NCBI GenBank assembly: GCA_937871985.1 | Contig: CALMPB010000512.1 | Span: forward strand, 1-49,359 | Direction of reading: 5' to 3' | DNA length: 49,359 nt | Source of the DNA: an uncultured Burkholderiaceae bacterium | Lineage (GTDB): Bacteria > Pseudomonadota > Gammaproteobacteria > Burkholderiales > Burkholderiaceae | Shown here: positions 18,718 to 28,246 of the stretch, in pieces | Layout: each line of letters begins with the position of its first letter | Numbering within the stretch: the stretch's first letter is position 1 | Position numbers and translations under genes: made by a program | Notes under the pieces: generated by a model | Told to the model about the DNA's origin: nothing | Seen by the model: only the letters and a program-made list of their open reading frames with translations | The model's database searches: none

Positions 18718-19634
18718 GCAGGCTGTCCCTGGCGCGCCTTGCGCCCTCGCGCCGCACGATGGCCATCGTTCCGCCGTTCGTGTGGCTGGGACTGTTCCTG
18801 CTGCTGCCGTTTCTGCTGGTCCTGAAGATAAGCTTTGCGGATCTCAAGTTCGGCATCCCGCCCTATACCTCGCTGGCCGAGATCAAGGACCAGACGCTGA
18901 CCATAGGGCTGCACTTGCGCACCTACGCGCTGCTGTTTTCCGACAGTCTGTATATCGCCACCTACCTCAATTCGGTCAAGATGGCGGCGATCACCACGGT
19001 ATGCTGCGGGCTGATCGGCTACCCCATGGCCTACTATATTGCGCGTTCGCGCCCGGCGCAGCGCAATCTGCTGCTTTTAGCGGTCATCCTGCCTTTCTGG
19101 ACGTCCTTGCTGCTGCGCGTCTATGCCTGGGTGGGCATTTTGCGCAACGACGGTCTGCTCAACCATGTGCTGATGTGGCTGGGGCTGATCGGCTCTCCCG
19201 TGGAAATCTACCGCACCGATCTGGCCGTCTATATCGGGCTGGTCTACGCCTACCTGCCGTTCTTCATCCTGCCGCTTTACGCCAACCTGGTGAAAATGGA
19301 CTTGCGCCTGCTGGAGGCCGCCCACGACCTGGGAGCCAGGCCCTGGCGCGTTTTCCTCAGCATCACCCTGCCGCTGTCCATGCCCGGCGTCGTGGCGGGC
19401 GCCATGTTGGTGTTCATCCCCACGGTCGGCGAATACGTCATTCCCGAAATGCTGGGCGGAGCGAATACGCTCATGATGGGGCGGGTCATGTGGAACGAAT
19501 TCTTCAACAACGCCGACTGGCCCATGGCGTCGGCCGTGACCTGCGTCATGGTGCTGATGCTCCTGATTCCCCTGGTCTTGTTCCAGTACAACCAGGTGCG
19601 GCAGATGGATGACCGCAAGAAGGGGTCGGCATGA
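18714..19634 (+). CDS. potH: Polyamine ABC transporter permease PotH
   Basis: First of two membrane subunits of the polyamine importer, 306 aa with about six membrane segments. The cytoplasmic EAA loop reads EAAHDLGARPWRVFLSITLPLSMPG, the contact point for the PotG ATPase. IPTVGEYVIPEMLGG is a strong PotH/PotB feature. It overlaps both potG and potI by 4 bp, so the importer subunits are coupled in translation. Confidence 0.95.
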   Translation: MSRLSLARLAPSRRTMAIVPPFVWLGLFLLLPFLLVLKISFADLKFGIPPYTSLAEIKDQTLTIGLHLRTYALLFSDSLYIATYLNSVKMAAITTVCCGLIGYPMAYYIARSRPAQRNLLLLAVILPFWTSLLLRVYAWVGILRNDGLLNHVLMWLGLIGSPVEIYRTDLAVYIGLVYAYLPFFILPLYANLVKMDLRLLEAAHDLGARPWRVFLSITLPLSMPGVVAGAMLVFIPTVGEYVIPEMLGGANTLMMGRVMWNEFFNNADWPMASAVTCVMVLMLLIPLVLFQYNQVRQMDDRKKGSA

Positions 19635-20434
19635 TCAAATCCAGCCGCAGCTTGCGCGCCGCCGTGCTGTTCCTGGGTTATGGCTTTTTGTACGTGCCCA
19701 TAGTCTGCCTCATGGCGTTCTCGTTCAACGATTCGCCCATGATGACGTCGTGGACGGGGTTTTCATGGCGTTGGTACCATTCGCTGTTCAACGACCAGGC
19801 GCTGTTGAACGCGGCCTGGCTTTCGCTGCGGATCGCGCTTCTTACGGCGACCGCCGCCACGATCATCGGCACCTGGGCCGGCTATGTGCTGGCCCGCATG
19901 GGCCGGTTCCGGGGCTTCGCCCTGTACGTGGGCATGCTCAGCGCGCCCCTGGTCATTCCCGAGGTCGTGCTGGGCATCGCGCTGCTGCTCATGTTCGTCG
20001 AACTCGGCGATCTGTTCGGCTGGCCGTCGGGCAACGGCATTTTCACCATATGGGTGGGGCACGTCACCTTGTGCATGGCCTACGTGGCAGTGGTGATCCA
20101 GTCGCGCATCCGCGACCTGGATCGTTCGCTGGAAGAGGCGGCCCTCGATCTGGGCGCCACGCCGCTGAAGGTGTTCTTCAGCATCACGCTGCCCTTGATC
20201 GCTCCCGCCCTGGCGGCGGCCTGGCTGCTGGCGTTTACACTGTCGCTGGACGACGTGGTGATTGCGTCGTTCCTGTCGGGGCCGGGCTACACGACCTTGC
20301 CGCTCGAGGTGTTTTCCCGGGTGCGCCTGGGCGTCAAGCCCGAGATCAACGCCCTGGCAAGTATTTTCATCGTGGTCGTGGGGATATGCGTTCTTGTGGC
20401 CAACCGGATACAACGACGCAAGGAGTCGATATGA
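19631..20434 (+). CDS. potI: Polyamine ABC transporter permease PotI
   Basis: Second membrane subunit of the polyamine importer, 267 aa, with six hydrophobic segments. The N-terminal VPIVCLMAFSFNDS and the EAA loop EEAALDLGATPLKVFFSITLPLIAP, followed by FTLSLDDVVIASFLSGPG, are typical of PotI/PotC. Its stop overlaps the start of the ArsC/Spx-like gene, placing that gene at the end of the transport operon. Confidence 0.95.
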   Translation: MIKSSRSLRAAVLFLGYGFLYVPIVCLMAFSFNDSPMMTSWTGFSWRWYHSLFNDQALLNAAWLSLRIALLTATAATIIGTWAGYVLARMGRFRGFALYVGMLSAPLVIPEVVLGIALLLMFVELGDLFGWPSGNGIFTIWVGHVTLCMAYVAVVIQSRIRDLDRSLEEAALDLGATPLKVFFSITLPLIAPALAAAWLLAFTLSLDDVVIASFLSGPGYTTLPLEVFSRVRLGVKPEINALASIFIVVVGICVLVANRIQRRKESI

Positions 20435-20790
20435 GCGAAGCCATACAGCTTTATGGGTTGAAACGTTGCAGCACATGCGTAAAGGCCATGGGCTGGCTCG
20501 ACGAGCACAAGGTTGCCTACCATTTCATCGATTACCGCGACCATCCCATCGACCCTGGTAAGCTGTCGCAATGGTCGGGCGAGGCCGGCGGCTGGGAAAA
20601 GCTGATAAACCGCGCCTCCATGACATGGCGCAACCTGCCGGACGCGCGCAAGGCGCCGGCCACCGACAAGGAATGGCTGGCGTTGGCCGCGGAATTCCCC
20701 ACCCTGATAAAGCGGCCTGTCATGGTTCGCGCCGGCGCGCTGCTGGGGCTGGGGTTTTCCGACAAGAAATACGGCGAATTACTAGGATGA
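20431..20790 (+). CDS. ArsC/Spx-family thioredoxin-fold protein
   Basis: 119-aa protein of the ArsC/Spx/YffB family. The N-terminus [19 protein letters not shown] carries a CxxC pair as in Spx rather than the single cysteine of YffB; the C-terminal KRPVMV segment corresponds to the conserved arginine-containing loop. Possible roles are a glutathione- or thioredoxin-dependent reductase or an arsenate reductase-like protein; no arsenic genes lie nearby. The start overlaps the potI stop and an AGGAG site precedes it. It is 4 bp from rpiA, so transcription may run through all six genes from potF to rpiA. Confidence 0.8.
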   Translation: MSEAIQLYGLKRCSTCVKAMGWLDEHKVAYHFIDYRDHPIDPGKLSQWSGEAGGWEKLINRASMTWRNLPDARKAPATDKEWLALAAEFPTLIKRPVMVRAGALLGLGFSDKKYGELLG

Positions 20791-20794
20791 AGCC

Positions 20795-21478
20795 ATGCTG
20801 ACACAGCAGGAACTCAAACAGAACGTGGCCCGGGCGGCCGTCGACTACATTTTGCCCATGCTGCGTCCGGATGTCGTCATCGGCGTTGGAACCGGCTCCA
20901 CCGCCGACCTGTTCATCGACGCCCTGGCGGCTCATAAGGCGAACTTTCGGGGGGCGGTGTCCAGTTCCGAGCGCAGTTCGGCGCGGCTGGCCGCGCTGGG
21001 CGTGCAGGTCTTCGACCTGAACGACGTCGAAAGCATGCCGGTCTACGTCGATGGCGCCGACGAAATCGATGCCGGCCTGCACATGGTCAAGGGCGGCGGC
21101 GGGGCCCTGACGCGGGAAAAAATCGTGGCGTCCGTGGCCGAGCAGTTCGTCTGCATCGTCGACGAATCCAAGCTGGTTCGGCAACTGGGCGGTTTTCCCC
21201 TGCCCATCGAGGTCATCCCCATGGCGGCCGCCGCCGTGGCTCGCGAGCTTGTGCGCCTGGGCGGCAAGCCGGCGCTGCGCGACGGTTTCGTTACCGATAA
21301 TGGCTGCCGCATTCTGGATGTTTCCGGGCTGACCATTGCCGATCCCGCCCAGTTCGAAGCGCGCGTCAACAATATTCCAGGCGTCGTCACTTGCGGCCTG
21401 TTCGCCATCGCCGGGGCCGATGTTGCGTTGATGTCCACGCAAGCCGGCGTAAAGCAGTTGCGCGCGGCTTCGTCATAA
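20795..21478 (+). CDS. rpiA: Ribose-5-phosphate isomerase A
   Basis: Interconverts ribose 5-phosphate and ribulose 5-phosphate in the pentose phosphate pathway. The 227-aa protein has [15 protein letters not shown] near residue 27, the phosphate-binding SSSERS loop, the catalytic DGADEID motif and [15 protein letters not shown], all diagnostic of RpiA. It lies 4 bp behind the ArsC-like gene. After the stop an imperfect GC-rich dyad (GGCTGGC/GCCAGCC, about 21500-21535) could act as an attenuating hairpin but lacks a T tract. Confidence 0.96.
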   Translation: MLTQQELKQNVARAAVDYILPMLRPDVVIGVGTGSTADLFIDALAAHKANFRGAVSSSERSSARLAALGVQVFDLNDVESMPVYVDGADEIDAGLHMVKGGGGALTREKIVASVAEQFVCIVDESKLVRQLGGFPLPIEVIPMAAAAVARELVRLGGKPALRDGFVTDNGCRILDVSGLTIADPAQFEARVNNIPGVVTCGLFAIAGADVALMSTQAGVKQLRAASS

Positions 21479-21675
21479 TTACGTCATATCTCTGCGTTAG
21501 GCTGGCTTCTTCACGTGGCCGTTGCGCCAGCCTGTAGGCGCCGGCGCAACGAACCCTCCTGCGCCATTGGGTGGATGCGCGTTTTCAGTGTACCCTTGGC
21601 GCTATTCGCTTTATTATTTTCGTATTGGCCCGCAAGGCGCCACTTTCTAGACATTTGCGATGAATGAAGGCTGAT

Positions 21676-22404
21676 ATGTCCGAACATACTAACAAGCAGT
21701 TTTCCACCGATCTTGAAACCACCCGTTCCTTGTTCCTGCAAATGGGCGGTTTGGTCGAGTCCATGGTTCGGGACGGCATGGAGGCCTTGATCAGCGGCGA
21801 CCTGACCCTGGTGGATCAGGTTCGCGAGCGCGAAAAAGAGGTCAACCGCCTCGAGGTCGAAATCGACGAGCGCATTGGCTATGTCATTGCCCGCAACCAG
21901 CCCACCGCCATCGATTTGCGCCTGCTGCTGTCGGTTTCCAAGATGCTGACCGACATGGAGCGCTGCGGCGACGAGGCCGAAAAAATCGCCAAGGTGGCGC
22001 GCCGCCTGCATGAAACCGACGGGCGCTACACGCCCATCGTCGAACTGCGACACATGACCAACTACGTGGTCGGCATGATCCACGACGCGCTGGATTCGTT
22101 CGCGCGCGAAGACCCCTTGCTGGCGGCCCAGGTGGTGCGCAACGACAAGGAAGTGGACAAGGAATGGAAGGCGTCCCTGCGCCATATCATTACCTACATG
22201 ATCGAGGATCCGCGCATCATCACGCGGGCCATCGACCTGGTCTTCATCGCCCGCTCGCTCGAGCGCATCGGCGACCACGCCAAGAACATGGCCGAACGCG
22301 TCATCTACATGGTGCGCGGCGCCGATGTGCGCCATACCGGCGTCAAGGCCACCGAACGCACCGCGCGCGGCGAAGACCCCTACGAGGAAGAGAACGAAGT
22401 TTAG
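21676..22404 (+). CDS. phoU: Phosphate transport regulator PhoU
   Basis: Cytoplasmic helical protein that relays the state of the Pst phosphate transporter to the PhoR/PhoB system. The 242 aa form two three-helix bundles; metal-binding signatures appear as MERCGDEAEKIA in the first repeat and LERIGDHAKNMAE in the second. ATG 21676 is preferred over ATG 21664 since AAGG lies five bases before it. No pst, phoB or phoR gene is adjacent. It ends 60 bp before a bidirectional terminator. Confidence 0.95.
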   Translation: MSEHTNKQFSTDLETTRSLFLQMGGLVESMVRDGMEALISGDLTLVDQVREREKEVNRLEVEIDERIGYVIARNQPTAIDLRLLLSVSKMLTDMERCGDEAEKIAKVARRLHETDGRYTPIVELRHMTNYVVGMIHDALDSFAREDPLLAAQVVRNDKEVDKEWKASLRHIITYMIEDPRIITRAIDLVFIARSLERIGDHAKNMAERVIYMVRGADVRHTGVKATERTARGEDPYEEENEV

Positions 22405-22463
22405 GCAGGGCGGGGCGTCTTCCGCCTTGGGCCGGCCCATGGCGGAAGTAACGGCGGCAAAAG

Positions 22464-22491
22464 AAAAAACGGCTTCTTCGGAAGCCGTTTT
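22464..22491. terminator. Bidirectional intrinsic terminator between phoU and yggX
   Basis: Perfect 8-bp stem ACGGCTTC/GAAGCCGT (22469-22476 and 22481-22488) closed by a TTCG tetraloop, with an A tract on the left and a T tract on the right, so it can work for both converging genes. Confidence 0.9.
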
Positions 22492-22514
22492 GCTTGGGGC
22501 GTTCCGGAGGGGGA

Positions 22515-22787
22515 TTACGCCGACGGGGGGACGTAGCCCTGGGCTTCGACGTTGGCGTCCTGGAACAGGAAGTTTTCCATTTGCTGGGCCAGGTACTTGC
22601 GGGCGCGGGCGTCGGCCAGGTTGAGGCGGTTTTCGTTGACCAGGCGGGTTTGGGTGTCCACCCACATCGCCCACGCCTCTTTCGAGATGTTCTGCCAGAT
22701 GCGAACGCCCAGTTCGCCCGGATAGGGGGGGAAGTCCAGCCCCTCGGCTTCGCGCTTGAGCTTTACGCAGTTAACCATACGTGCCAT
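22515..22787 (-). CDS. yggX: Fe(2+)-trafficking protein YggX
   Basis: Small cytoplasmic protein that protects iron-sulfur clusters from oxidation and helps iron handling. The 90-aa sequence has the conserved start [18 protein letters not shown] with a single cysteine at residue 7, PGELGVRIW, and [22 protein letters not shown]. The frame is open upstream to 23096, but ATG 22787 is the family start. It converges with phoU on the terminator and lies 92 bp downstream of argA. Confidence 0.95.
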   Translation of the reverse strand: MARMVNCVKLKREAEGLDFPPYPGELGVRIWQNISKEAWAMWVDTQTRLVNENRLNLADARARKYLAQQMENFLFQDANVEAQGYVPPSA

Positions 22788-22879
22788 GAAAGTCTTACCT
22801 CGAACGAGTTGTGCAATACGGCACATTGTACCCAGACCGACGCCCGCGCGTGCGCAAACCCTTGGAGCGATTGCTGTTT

Positions 22880-24235
22880 TTACAGCCGCTTGATGAACAC
22901 CAGGCTGTTGCGCGAGCGGTTGTAGTGGGCCTGGCGCTCTTTGGGCAGGTCGGCGACGCCGCCCTGGACGAAGCCGCGTTTCATGAACCAGTGCGAGGTG
23001 CGTGTGGTCAGCACGAAAAGGCGCCGGGCCCCCATGGCGCGGGCGCGCGATTCGGTGTGGCGCAGCAGGATTTCGCCTTCGCCCGAGCCCTGCCATTCGG
23101 GATGGACGATCAGGCAGGCCATTTCCGCCATGCCTTCGCTCAGGTAGGGATTGAGCGCGACGCAGCCGTAAATGACGCCGTCGTGCTCCAGGACGGTGAA
23201 CTGCTCGACGTCGCGCTCGATGACCGCCCGGCCGCGCGGCACCAGCGTGCCGTCGGCCTCGAGGGGTTCGATCAGTTGCACGATGGCCCCCACGTCGTCG
23301 ACCGTGGCCGGCCGCAGATCGTCCAGAGTGTCTTCGACCACCATGGTGCCGACCCCGTCGTGGGTGAAGATTTCGAGCAGGACGCTGCCATCCAGCGTAT
23401 AGGGGATGAGGTGCGCCCGGGCCACTCCCCGCTTGACGGCCCGCGAGGCGTGGCTCAGGAAGGAGGCCGTATCTTCATCCAGCGTGCCGGTGGCGAGCAG
23501 GGCGTCGGCGTCCTCGCGCGCCAGCTCGGTGTCCACCGAGCCGTCTTCATCGCGCACAGTGCGATCCTGCGTCATGAAAATGAGTTTTTCGGCCCGCAGG
23601 GCCACGGCGGCGCTGGTGGCCAGGTCTTCCATGGCCAGGTTGAACGCTTCGCCGGTGGGCGAGAAGCCCAGCGGTGAAAGCAGCACGATGGCCCCCTGGG
23701 TCATGACGGCGTTCAGGGCGTTGATGTCCAGCTTGCGCACCGCGCCGGTGTGCTTGTAGTCGATGCCGTCGATGATGCCCACCGGCCGAGCGGTGACGAA
23801 ATTGCCCGAGATGACCCGGATATGGGCGTGGGACATGGGTGTGTTGGGCAGCCCCTGGCTGAAGGCCGCCTCGATGTCCAGGCGGATTTCGCCGGCGGCC
23901 TCCTTGGCGCATTCCAGCGCTTCCGTGCTGGTGGGCTCGGTGCCGCGCCCGAACTGGGTGTCGTAGCCCTTGAGCTTGAGCTGTTCGTTGACCTGGGGGC
24001 GCGAGCCATGGACCAGAACCAGCTTGACGCCCAGGGCCGAGAGCAGCGAAAGATCCTGGATAATGGTGTTCAAGACGCCGTCGTAGACGAGTTCCCCGCC
24101 AAAGGCCACGACAAAGGTCTTGCCCCGGAAATCGTGCACATAGGGCGCGACATCGCGGAACCAGCGTACGAATTGCGCCGGCGCGAATTCCGGGGCATCT
24201 TGGGCTGAGAACGTGTCGACTTCATTTGTGGCCAT
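22880..24235 (-). CDS. argA: N-acetylglutamate synthase ArgA
   Basis: Catalyses the first step of arginine synthesis, acetyl-CoA plus glutamate to N-acetylglutamate. The 451-aa protein has an N-terminal amino-acid-kinase-like domain ([28 protein letters not shown]), the site of arginine inhibition, and a C-terminal GNAT domain ([25 protein letters not shown]) that binds acetyl-CoA. It is divergent from hrpA across 83 bp. The same window encodes arginase, so synthesis and breakdown of arginine are both present. Confidence 0.96.
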   Translation of the reverse strand: MATNEVDTFSAQDAPEFAPAQFVRWFRDVAPYVHDFRGKTFVVAFGGELVYDGVLNTIIQDLSLLSALGVKLVLVHGSRPQVNEQLKLKGYDTQFGRGTEPTSTEALECAKEAAGEIRLDIEAAFSQGLPNTPMSHAHIRVISGNFVTARPVGIIDGIDYKHTGAVRKLDINALNAVMTQGAIVLLSPLGFSPTGEAFNLAMEDLATSAAVALRAEKLIFMTQDRTVRDEDGSVDTELAREDADALLATGTLDEDTASFLSHASRAVKRGVARAHLIPYTLDGSVLLEIFTHDGVGTMVVEDTLDDLRPATVDDVGAIVQLIEPLEADGTLVPRGRAVIERDVEQFTVLEHDGVIYGCVALNPYLSEGMAEMACLIVHPEWQGSGEGEILLRHTESRARAMGARRLFVLTTRTSHWFMKRGFVQGGVADLPKERQAHYNRSRNSLVFIKRL

Positions 24236-24284
24236 GGTGGTGTCCGAAGATCCATAATGTTGGTATTGGGTTCGTGGTCAAAAT

Positions 24285-24290
24285 TATAAT
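24285..24290 (+). promoter_or_regulatory. Perfect -10 box (TATAAT) in the argA-hrpA intergenic region
   Basis: A consensus TATAAT sits at 24285-24290; because the local sequence is ATTATAAT, the same hexamer also reads on the minus strand, so it could serve either argA or hrpA. The best plus-strand -35 candidate is TTGGTA at 24260-24265, but its 19-bp spacing is longer than ideal. The ATG at 24289 lies inside this box. Confidence 0.5.
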
Positions 24291-24318
24291 GACCGGTCAC
24301 CCGTTTATTAGAAATTTC

Positions 24319-27300
24319 ATGCAAGAGTCCGTTGATTTGTCGGAAAACACACACACTGCCGGGCCGCAGCCGCAAGCCGAACAGCGGCCGCCCCCGCCCA
24401 TTACGTATCCCGAAGACCTGCCTGTAAGCGCCCGGCGCGACGAGATCGCCGCGGCCATCCAGGCGCACCAGGTAGTCATTGTGTGCGGTGAAACCGGATC
24501 CGGCAAGACGACGCAGCTGCCGAAAATCTGCCTGGAGCTGGGACGCGGGCTCAAGAAGATGATAGGGCATACGCAGCCGCGCCGCCTGGCGGCGACCTCG
24601 GTGGCCAAGCGCATCGCCGAAGAGCTCAAGACCGAACTGGGCGACTGGGTGGGCTACCAGATACGCTTCAACGACCGCACCGGGCCGCGCTCGGCCATCA
24701 AGCTCATGACCGACGGCATTCTGCTGGCCGAATCGCAGCGCGACCCTTTGCTGCGCCGCTACGACACCATCATCATCGACGAGGCCCACGAGCGCAGCCT
24801 GAACATCGATTTCCTGCTGGGCTTCCTGCGGCAGCTGTTGCCCAAGCGGCGCGATCTCAAGGTCATCATCACCTCGGCCACCATCGACGCCGACCGCTTC
24901 GCCCGGCATTTCGCGCAGCGCGGCAAGCCGGCTCCCGTCGTCGAGGTCTCGGGCCGCCTGTATCCGGTCGAAGTCCTGTACCGGCCCGTCTTGCAGGAAA
25001 CCGCCCAGCCGGAGGCGGACGCGGGCAGCCGCCGCGGCGCCGATGAAGAGCGCGACCTGATCGACGCCATCGTCGACGGCGTGGCCGAATGCGCCCGGCA
25101 CGGCACGGGCGACGTGCTGGTGTTCCTGCCCGGCGAGCGCGAAATCCGCGAAGCCACCGAAGCGCTGCGCAAAAGCCATCCGCCCAGCGTCGAGGTCCTG
25201 CCCCTGTTCGCCCGGCTGTCGCAAAGCGAGCAGGAGCGCATATTCCGGCCCCGCGGCAATGCGCGCCGCATCGTGCTGGCGACCAATGTGGCCGAAACCT
25301 CGTTGACCGTGCCGGGTATCCGGTACGTGGTCGACAGCGGGCTGGCGCGCGTCAAGCGCTATTCCTGGCGCAACAAGGTCGAGCAACTGCGCATCGAGCC
25401 CATCAGCCAGGCATCGGCCAACCAGAGGGCGGGCCGTTGCGGGCGGATCGGCCCGGGGGTCTGCGTCCGTTTGTACGCCGAAGCCGATTTCAAGCAGCGG
25501 GCGCCGTTCACGGATCCCGAAATCCTGCGCTCGTCGCTGGCTTCGGTCATTTTGCGCATGCGGGCTCTCAAGCTGGACGACATCGAAACCTTTCCCTTTG
25601 TCGATGCCCCTACGGGCCGGGCCATTGCCGACGGCTATCATCTGCTGCAGGAGCTGGGGGCGCTGGATGACGCCAACCAGCTGACGCAGACGGGTAGGGC
25701 GCTGGCCAAGCTGCCGGTGGACCCCCGCCTGGCGCGCATGGTGCTGGAGGCGCGCGACCAGCAGTGCCTGGCCGAGATGCTGATCATTGCGTCGGCGCTG
25801 TCGGTGCAGGATCCGCGCGACCGTCCCATGAGCGAGCGCGAAGCCTCGGAAGCCGCCCATGCCAAATTCGGCGACGATAAATCCGAATTCCTTTCCTGGA
25901 TCAAGCTGTGGCGCTGGTACGACGAGCAAGTGGCGCACAAAGCCTCGCAGCGCAAGCTGGTGGCGTTGCTGCGCCAGAATTTTTTATCGCCCCTGCGGCT
26001 GCGCGAATGGCGCGACGTGCATAGCCAGTTGGCCGCCCTGGTGGGCGAGCAGGGCTGGCGCGTCAATACGCTGGATGCCACCTACGAGCAAGTGCACATG
26101 GCGCTGCTGTCCGGCTTGCTTGGCAATGTGGGGCTCAAAAGCGACGAGGGGTCGGGCTACCAAGGCGCGCGCGACATCCGCTTCCAGATCCATCCGGGTT
26201 CCAGGCTGGCCAAAAAGGCGGGGCGATGGATAGTCGCTGCCGAGCTGGTCGAAACCACGCGTCTGTACGCCCGCTGCGTGGCGCGGATCGATCCCCTGTG
26301 GCTGGAAAAGGCCGGCGCGCATTTGATCCGCCGCAGCTGGTCGGATCCGCGCTGGGAAAAAAAGGCCGGCCAGGTGGTGGCCAACGAGCGCGCCACTTTG
26401 TACGGCCTGCCGGTCTATTCGGGCCGCCGTATCCATTACGGCAAGGTCGACCCCGTCCAGGCCCGCGAGCTGTTCATCCGCCAGGCGCTGGTGCCCGGCG
26501 AGATCGACACGCCCCTGCCGTTCGTCAATCACAACCGGCAATTGATCGCCAAGATCGAAAAGCTCGAGCACCAGTCGCGCCGCCCGGATATTCTGGTGGA
26601 CGACACGCTCATCTATGCGTTTTACGACCAGCGGATTCCCGCCGATGTCTATCAGACCACCACGCTGGAAAAATGGGCCAAAGGCCTGGACAAGGCGGCC
26701 GCCCAGGCATTGCTGCTGACGCGCGACGATCTGATGCGCCACGAGGCGGCCGGGGTCACCACCGACGTCTTCCCCAGGAGGGTGCAATGGCAGGGGGTGG
26801 AAATGGCCCTGGACTATCATTTCGAGCCCGGTTCCGTACGCGACGGCGTCACCCTCACCGTGCCTCTGTTCGCCCTGAACACCATCGATCCGGCGCGCTG
26901 CGAATGGCTGGTGCCGGGCATGCTCAAGGAAAAAGTGCATCTGCTGCTGAAATCGCTGCCGCAGAAAATGCGGCGCCATTGCGTGCCGCTGCCGGATTAC
27001 GCGGCGGGCTTCTACGAGCGCTGGTTCGAGCGCGCGGCCGACCCCGACCAAGGCTTGCTGGACGCCATTGCCGCGGACATGTGGGAACAGGTCAAGGTTC
27101 GGCCGGTGCGCAGCGATTTCAAGCTGGAAACCCTGCCGGCCCATTTGTTCATGAATTTCAAGGTGGTCGACGAACACGGGCGCATGCTGTCGGGCGGCCG
27201 CAATCTCGACCAGCTCAAGGCCGAGCACGGGCGCGAGGCGCAGGCGTCGTTCCAGAAGCTGGCCGTGCGCGACGAAAACGTGGCGCAGGCCCTGGCGCAC

Positions 27301-28146
27301 GAACAGCTTACTTCCTGGACTTTCGGCCCTTTGCCGGAACTGATGGAAATCAAGCGCAAGGGCCAGTCCTTCGTCGGCTACCCGGCCTTGATCGACCACG
27401 GCACGTATTGCGACCTCGACGTTTTCGACGATCCGGCCGAAGCGCATGCGCAGCATCGCGCGGGCCTGCTGCGCCTGTTCAAGCTGGGCTTGCGCGAGCA
27501 GGTCAAGTTTCTGGAGAAGAACCTCAACGACCTCACCCGCATGAGCATGCTGTACATGAGCCTGGGAACCCAGGAGGAACTGCGCGACCAGATCATCGAT
27601 TGCGCCATCGGGCAGGCTTGCCTGGCCGAGCCGTGGCCCGCCGACCAGGCAAGTTTCGAGGCGCGCCGCGCCGAAGGCAAGACGCGCCTGGGCCTGCTGG
27701 CCCAGGAGGTTGCGCGCCTGGCGGGGCAGATACTGGCGGAGTGGTCGGCGGTGCAAAAAAAGCTGCCGCAGGCCAAGACGCACCAAGCTTGCTACGCCGA
27801 CCTGCAAAAGCAGTTGGGAGCGTTGATGGGCAAGTGGTTCGTGCGCGATACGCCGTACCGGCAACTGAGCCAGTATCCGCGCTATCTGAAGGCGGCTCAG
27901 GCCCGGATCGACAAGCTTCGGGCCGACCCCGCGCGCGATGCGCGCCAGATGGCCGAGATGGCTCCCTTGCTGGTACAGTATCAACGGGCCCAGGCTGCGC
28001 TCAAGGGCGCTGCCGACGCGCAGCTGGACGAATTCCGCTGGCTGCTGGAGGAGCTGCGGGTAGCCTTGTTTGCCCAGGAGCTGCGCACTCCCATGCCTGT
28101 ATCGGTAAAACGCCTGCAAAAGGCGTGGCAGGCATTGCAACGATAG
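24319..28146 (+). CDS. hrpA: ATP-dependent RNA helicase HrpA
   Basis: DEAH-box helicase of about 1,275 aa (E. coli HrpA is 1,300), linked to rescue of stalled ribosomes and mRNA processing. Walker A GETGSGKTTQLPKICL lies near residue 57, motif II is IIDEAHERSLNIDFLLG, SAT motif TSATIDADRF, and motif VI NQRAGRCGRIGPGVCVRLY. A helicase-associated domain and long C-terminal HrpA-specific region follow. The frame is open from 24226; I choose ATG 24319 because the ATG at 24289 lies within a TATAAT box, although no clear ribosome site precedes 24319. It is divergent from argA and 100 bp upstream of dnaE. Confidence 0.93.
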   Translation: MQESVDLSENTHTAGPQPQAEQRPPPPITYPEDLPVSARRDEIAAAIQAHQVVIVCGETGSGKTTQLPKICLELGRGLKKMIGHTQPRRLAATSVAKRIAEELKTELGDWVGYQIRFNDRTGPRSAIKLMTDGILLAESQRDPLLRRYDTIIIDEAHERSLNIDFLLGFLRQLLPKRRDLKVIITSATIDADRFARHFAQRGKPAPVVEVSGRLYPVEVLYRPVLQETAQPEADAGSRRGADEERDLIDAIVDGVAECARHGTGDVLVFLPGEREIREATEALRKSHPPSVEVLPLFARLSQSEQERIFRPRGNARRIVLATNVAETSLTVPGIRYVVDSGLARVKRYSWRNKVEQLRIEPISQASANQRAGRCGRIGPGVCVRLYAEADFKQRAPFTDPEILRSSLASVILRMRALKLDDIETFPFVDAPTGRAIADGYHLLQELGALDDANQLTQTGRALAKLPVDPRLARMVLEARDQQCLAEMLIIASALSVQDPRDRPMSEREASEAAHAKFGDDKSEFLSWIKLWRWYDEQVAHKASQRKLVALLRQNFLSPLRLREWRDVHSQLAALVGEQGWRVNTLDATYEQVHMALLSGLLGNVGLKSDEGSGYQGARDIRFQIHPGSRLAKKAGRWIVAAELVETTRLYARCVARIDPLWLEKAGAHLIRRSWSDPRWEKKAGQVVANERATLYGLPVYSGRRIHYGKVDPVQARELFIRQALVPGEIDTPLPFVNHNRQLIAKIEKLEHQSRRPDILVDDTLIYAFYDQRIPADVYQTTTLEKWAKGLDKAAAQALLLTRDDLMRHEAAGVTTDVFPRRVQWQGVEMALDYHFEPGSVRDGVTLTVPLFALNTIDPARCEWLVPGMLKEKVHLLLKSLPQKMRRHCVPLPDYAAGFYERWFERAADPDQGLLDAIAADMWEQVKVRPVRSDFKLETLPAHLFMNFKVVDEHGRMLSGGRNLDQLKAEHGREAQASFQKLAVRDENVAQALAHEQLTSWTFGPLPELMEIKRKGQSFVGYPALIDHGTYCDLDVFDDPAEAHAQHRAGLLRLFKLGLREQVKFLEKNLNDLTRMSMLYMSLGTQEELRDQIIDCAIGQACLAEPWPADQASFEARRAEGKTRLGLLAQEVARLAGQILAEWSAVQKKLPQAKTHQACYADLQKQLGALMGKWFVRDTPYRQLSQYPRYLKAAQARIDKLRADPARDARQMAEMAPLLVQYQRAQAALKGAADAQLDEFRWLLEELRVALFAQELRTPMPVSVKRLQKAWQALQR

Positions 28147-28246
28147 GTTTTCGCGACTTTCCCGGGAAGTTCCGGCCAGGCCGCCTGGAAGGCGGATGAC
28201 TGCGAAGCGATGACTTGTCCAGCGCTTCCTTAAGTACAATCCATTC

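Noticed and set aside
21500..21535. Intrinsic terminator after rpiA
   Set aside because: GGCTGGC/GCCAGCC can pair but the loop is long and no T tract follows.
28235..28240. TACAAT as a -10 box for dnaE
   Set aside because: It lies only 6 bp before the ATG and has no -35 at suitable spacing.
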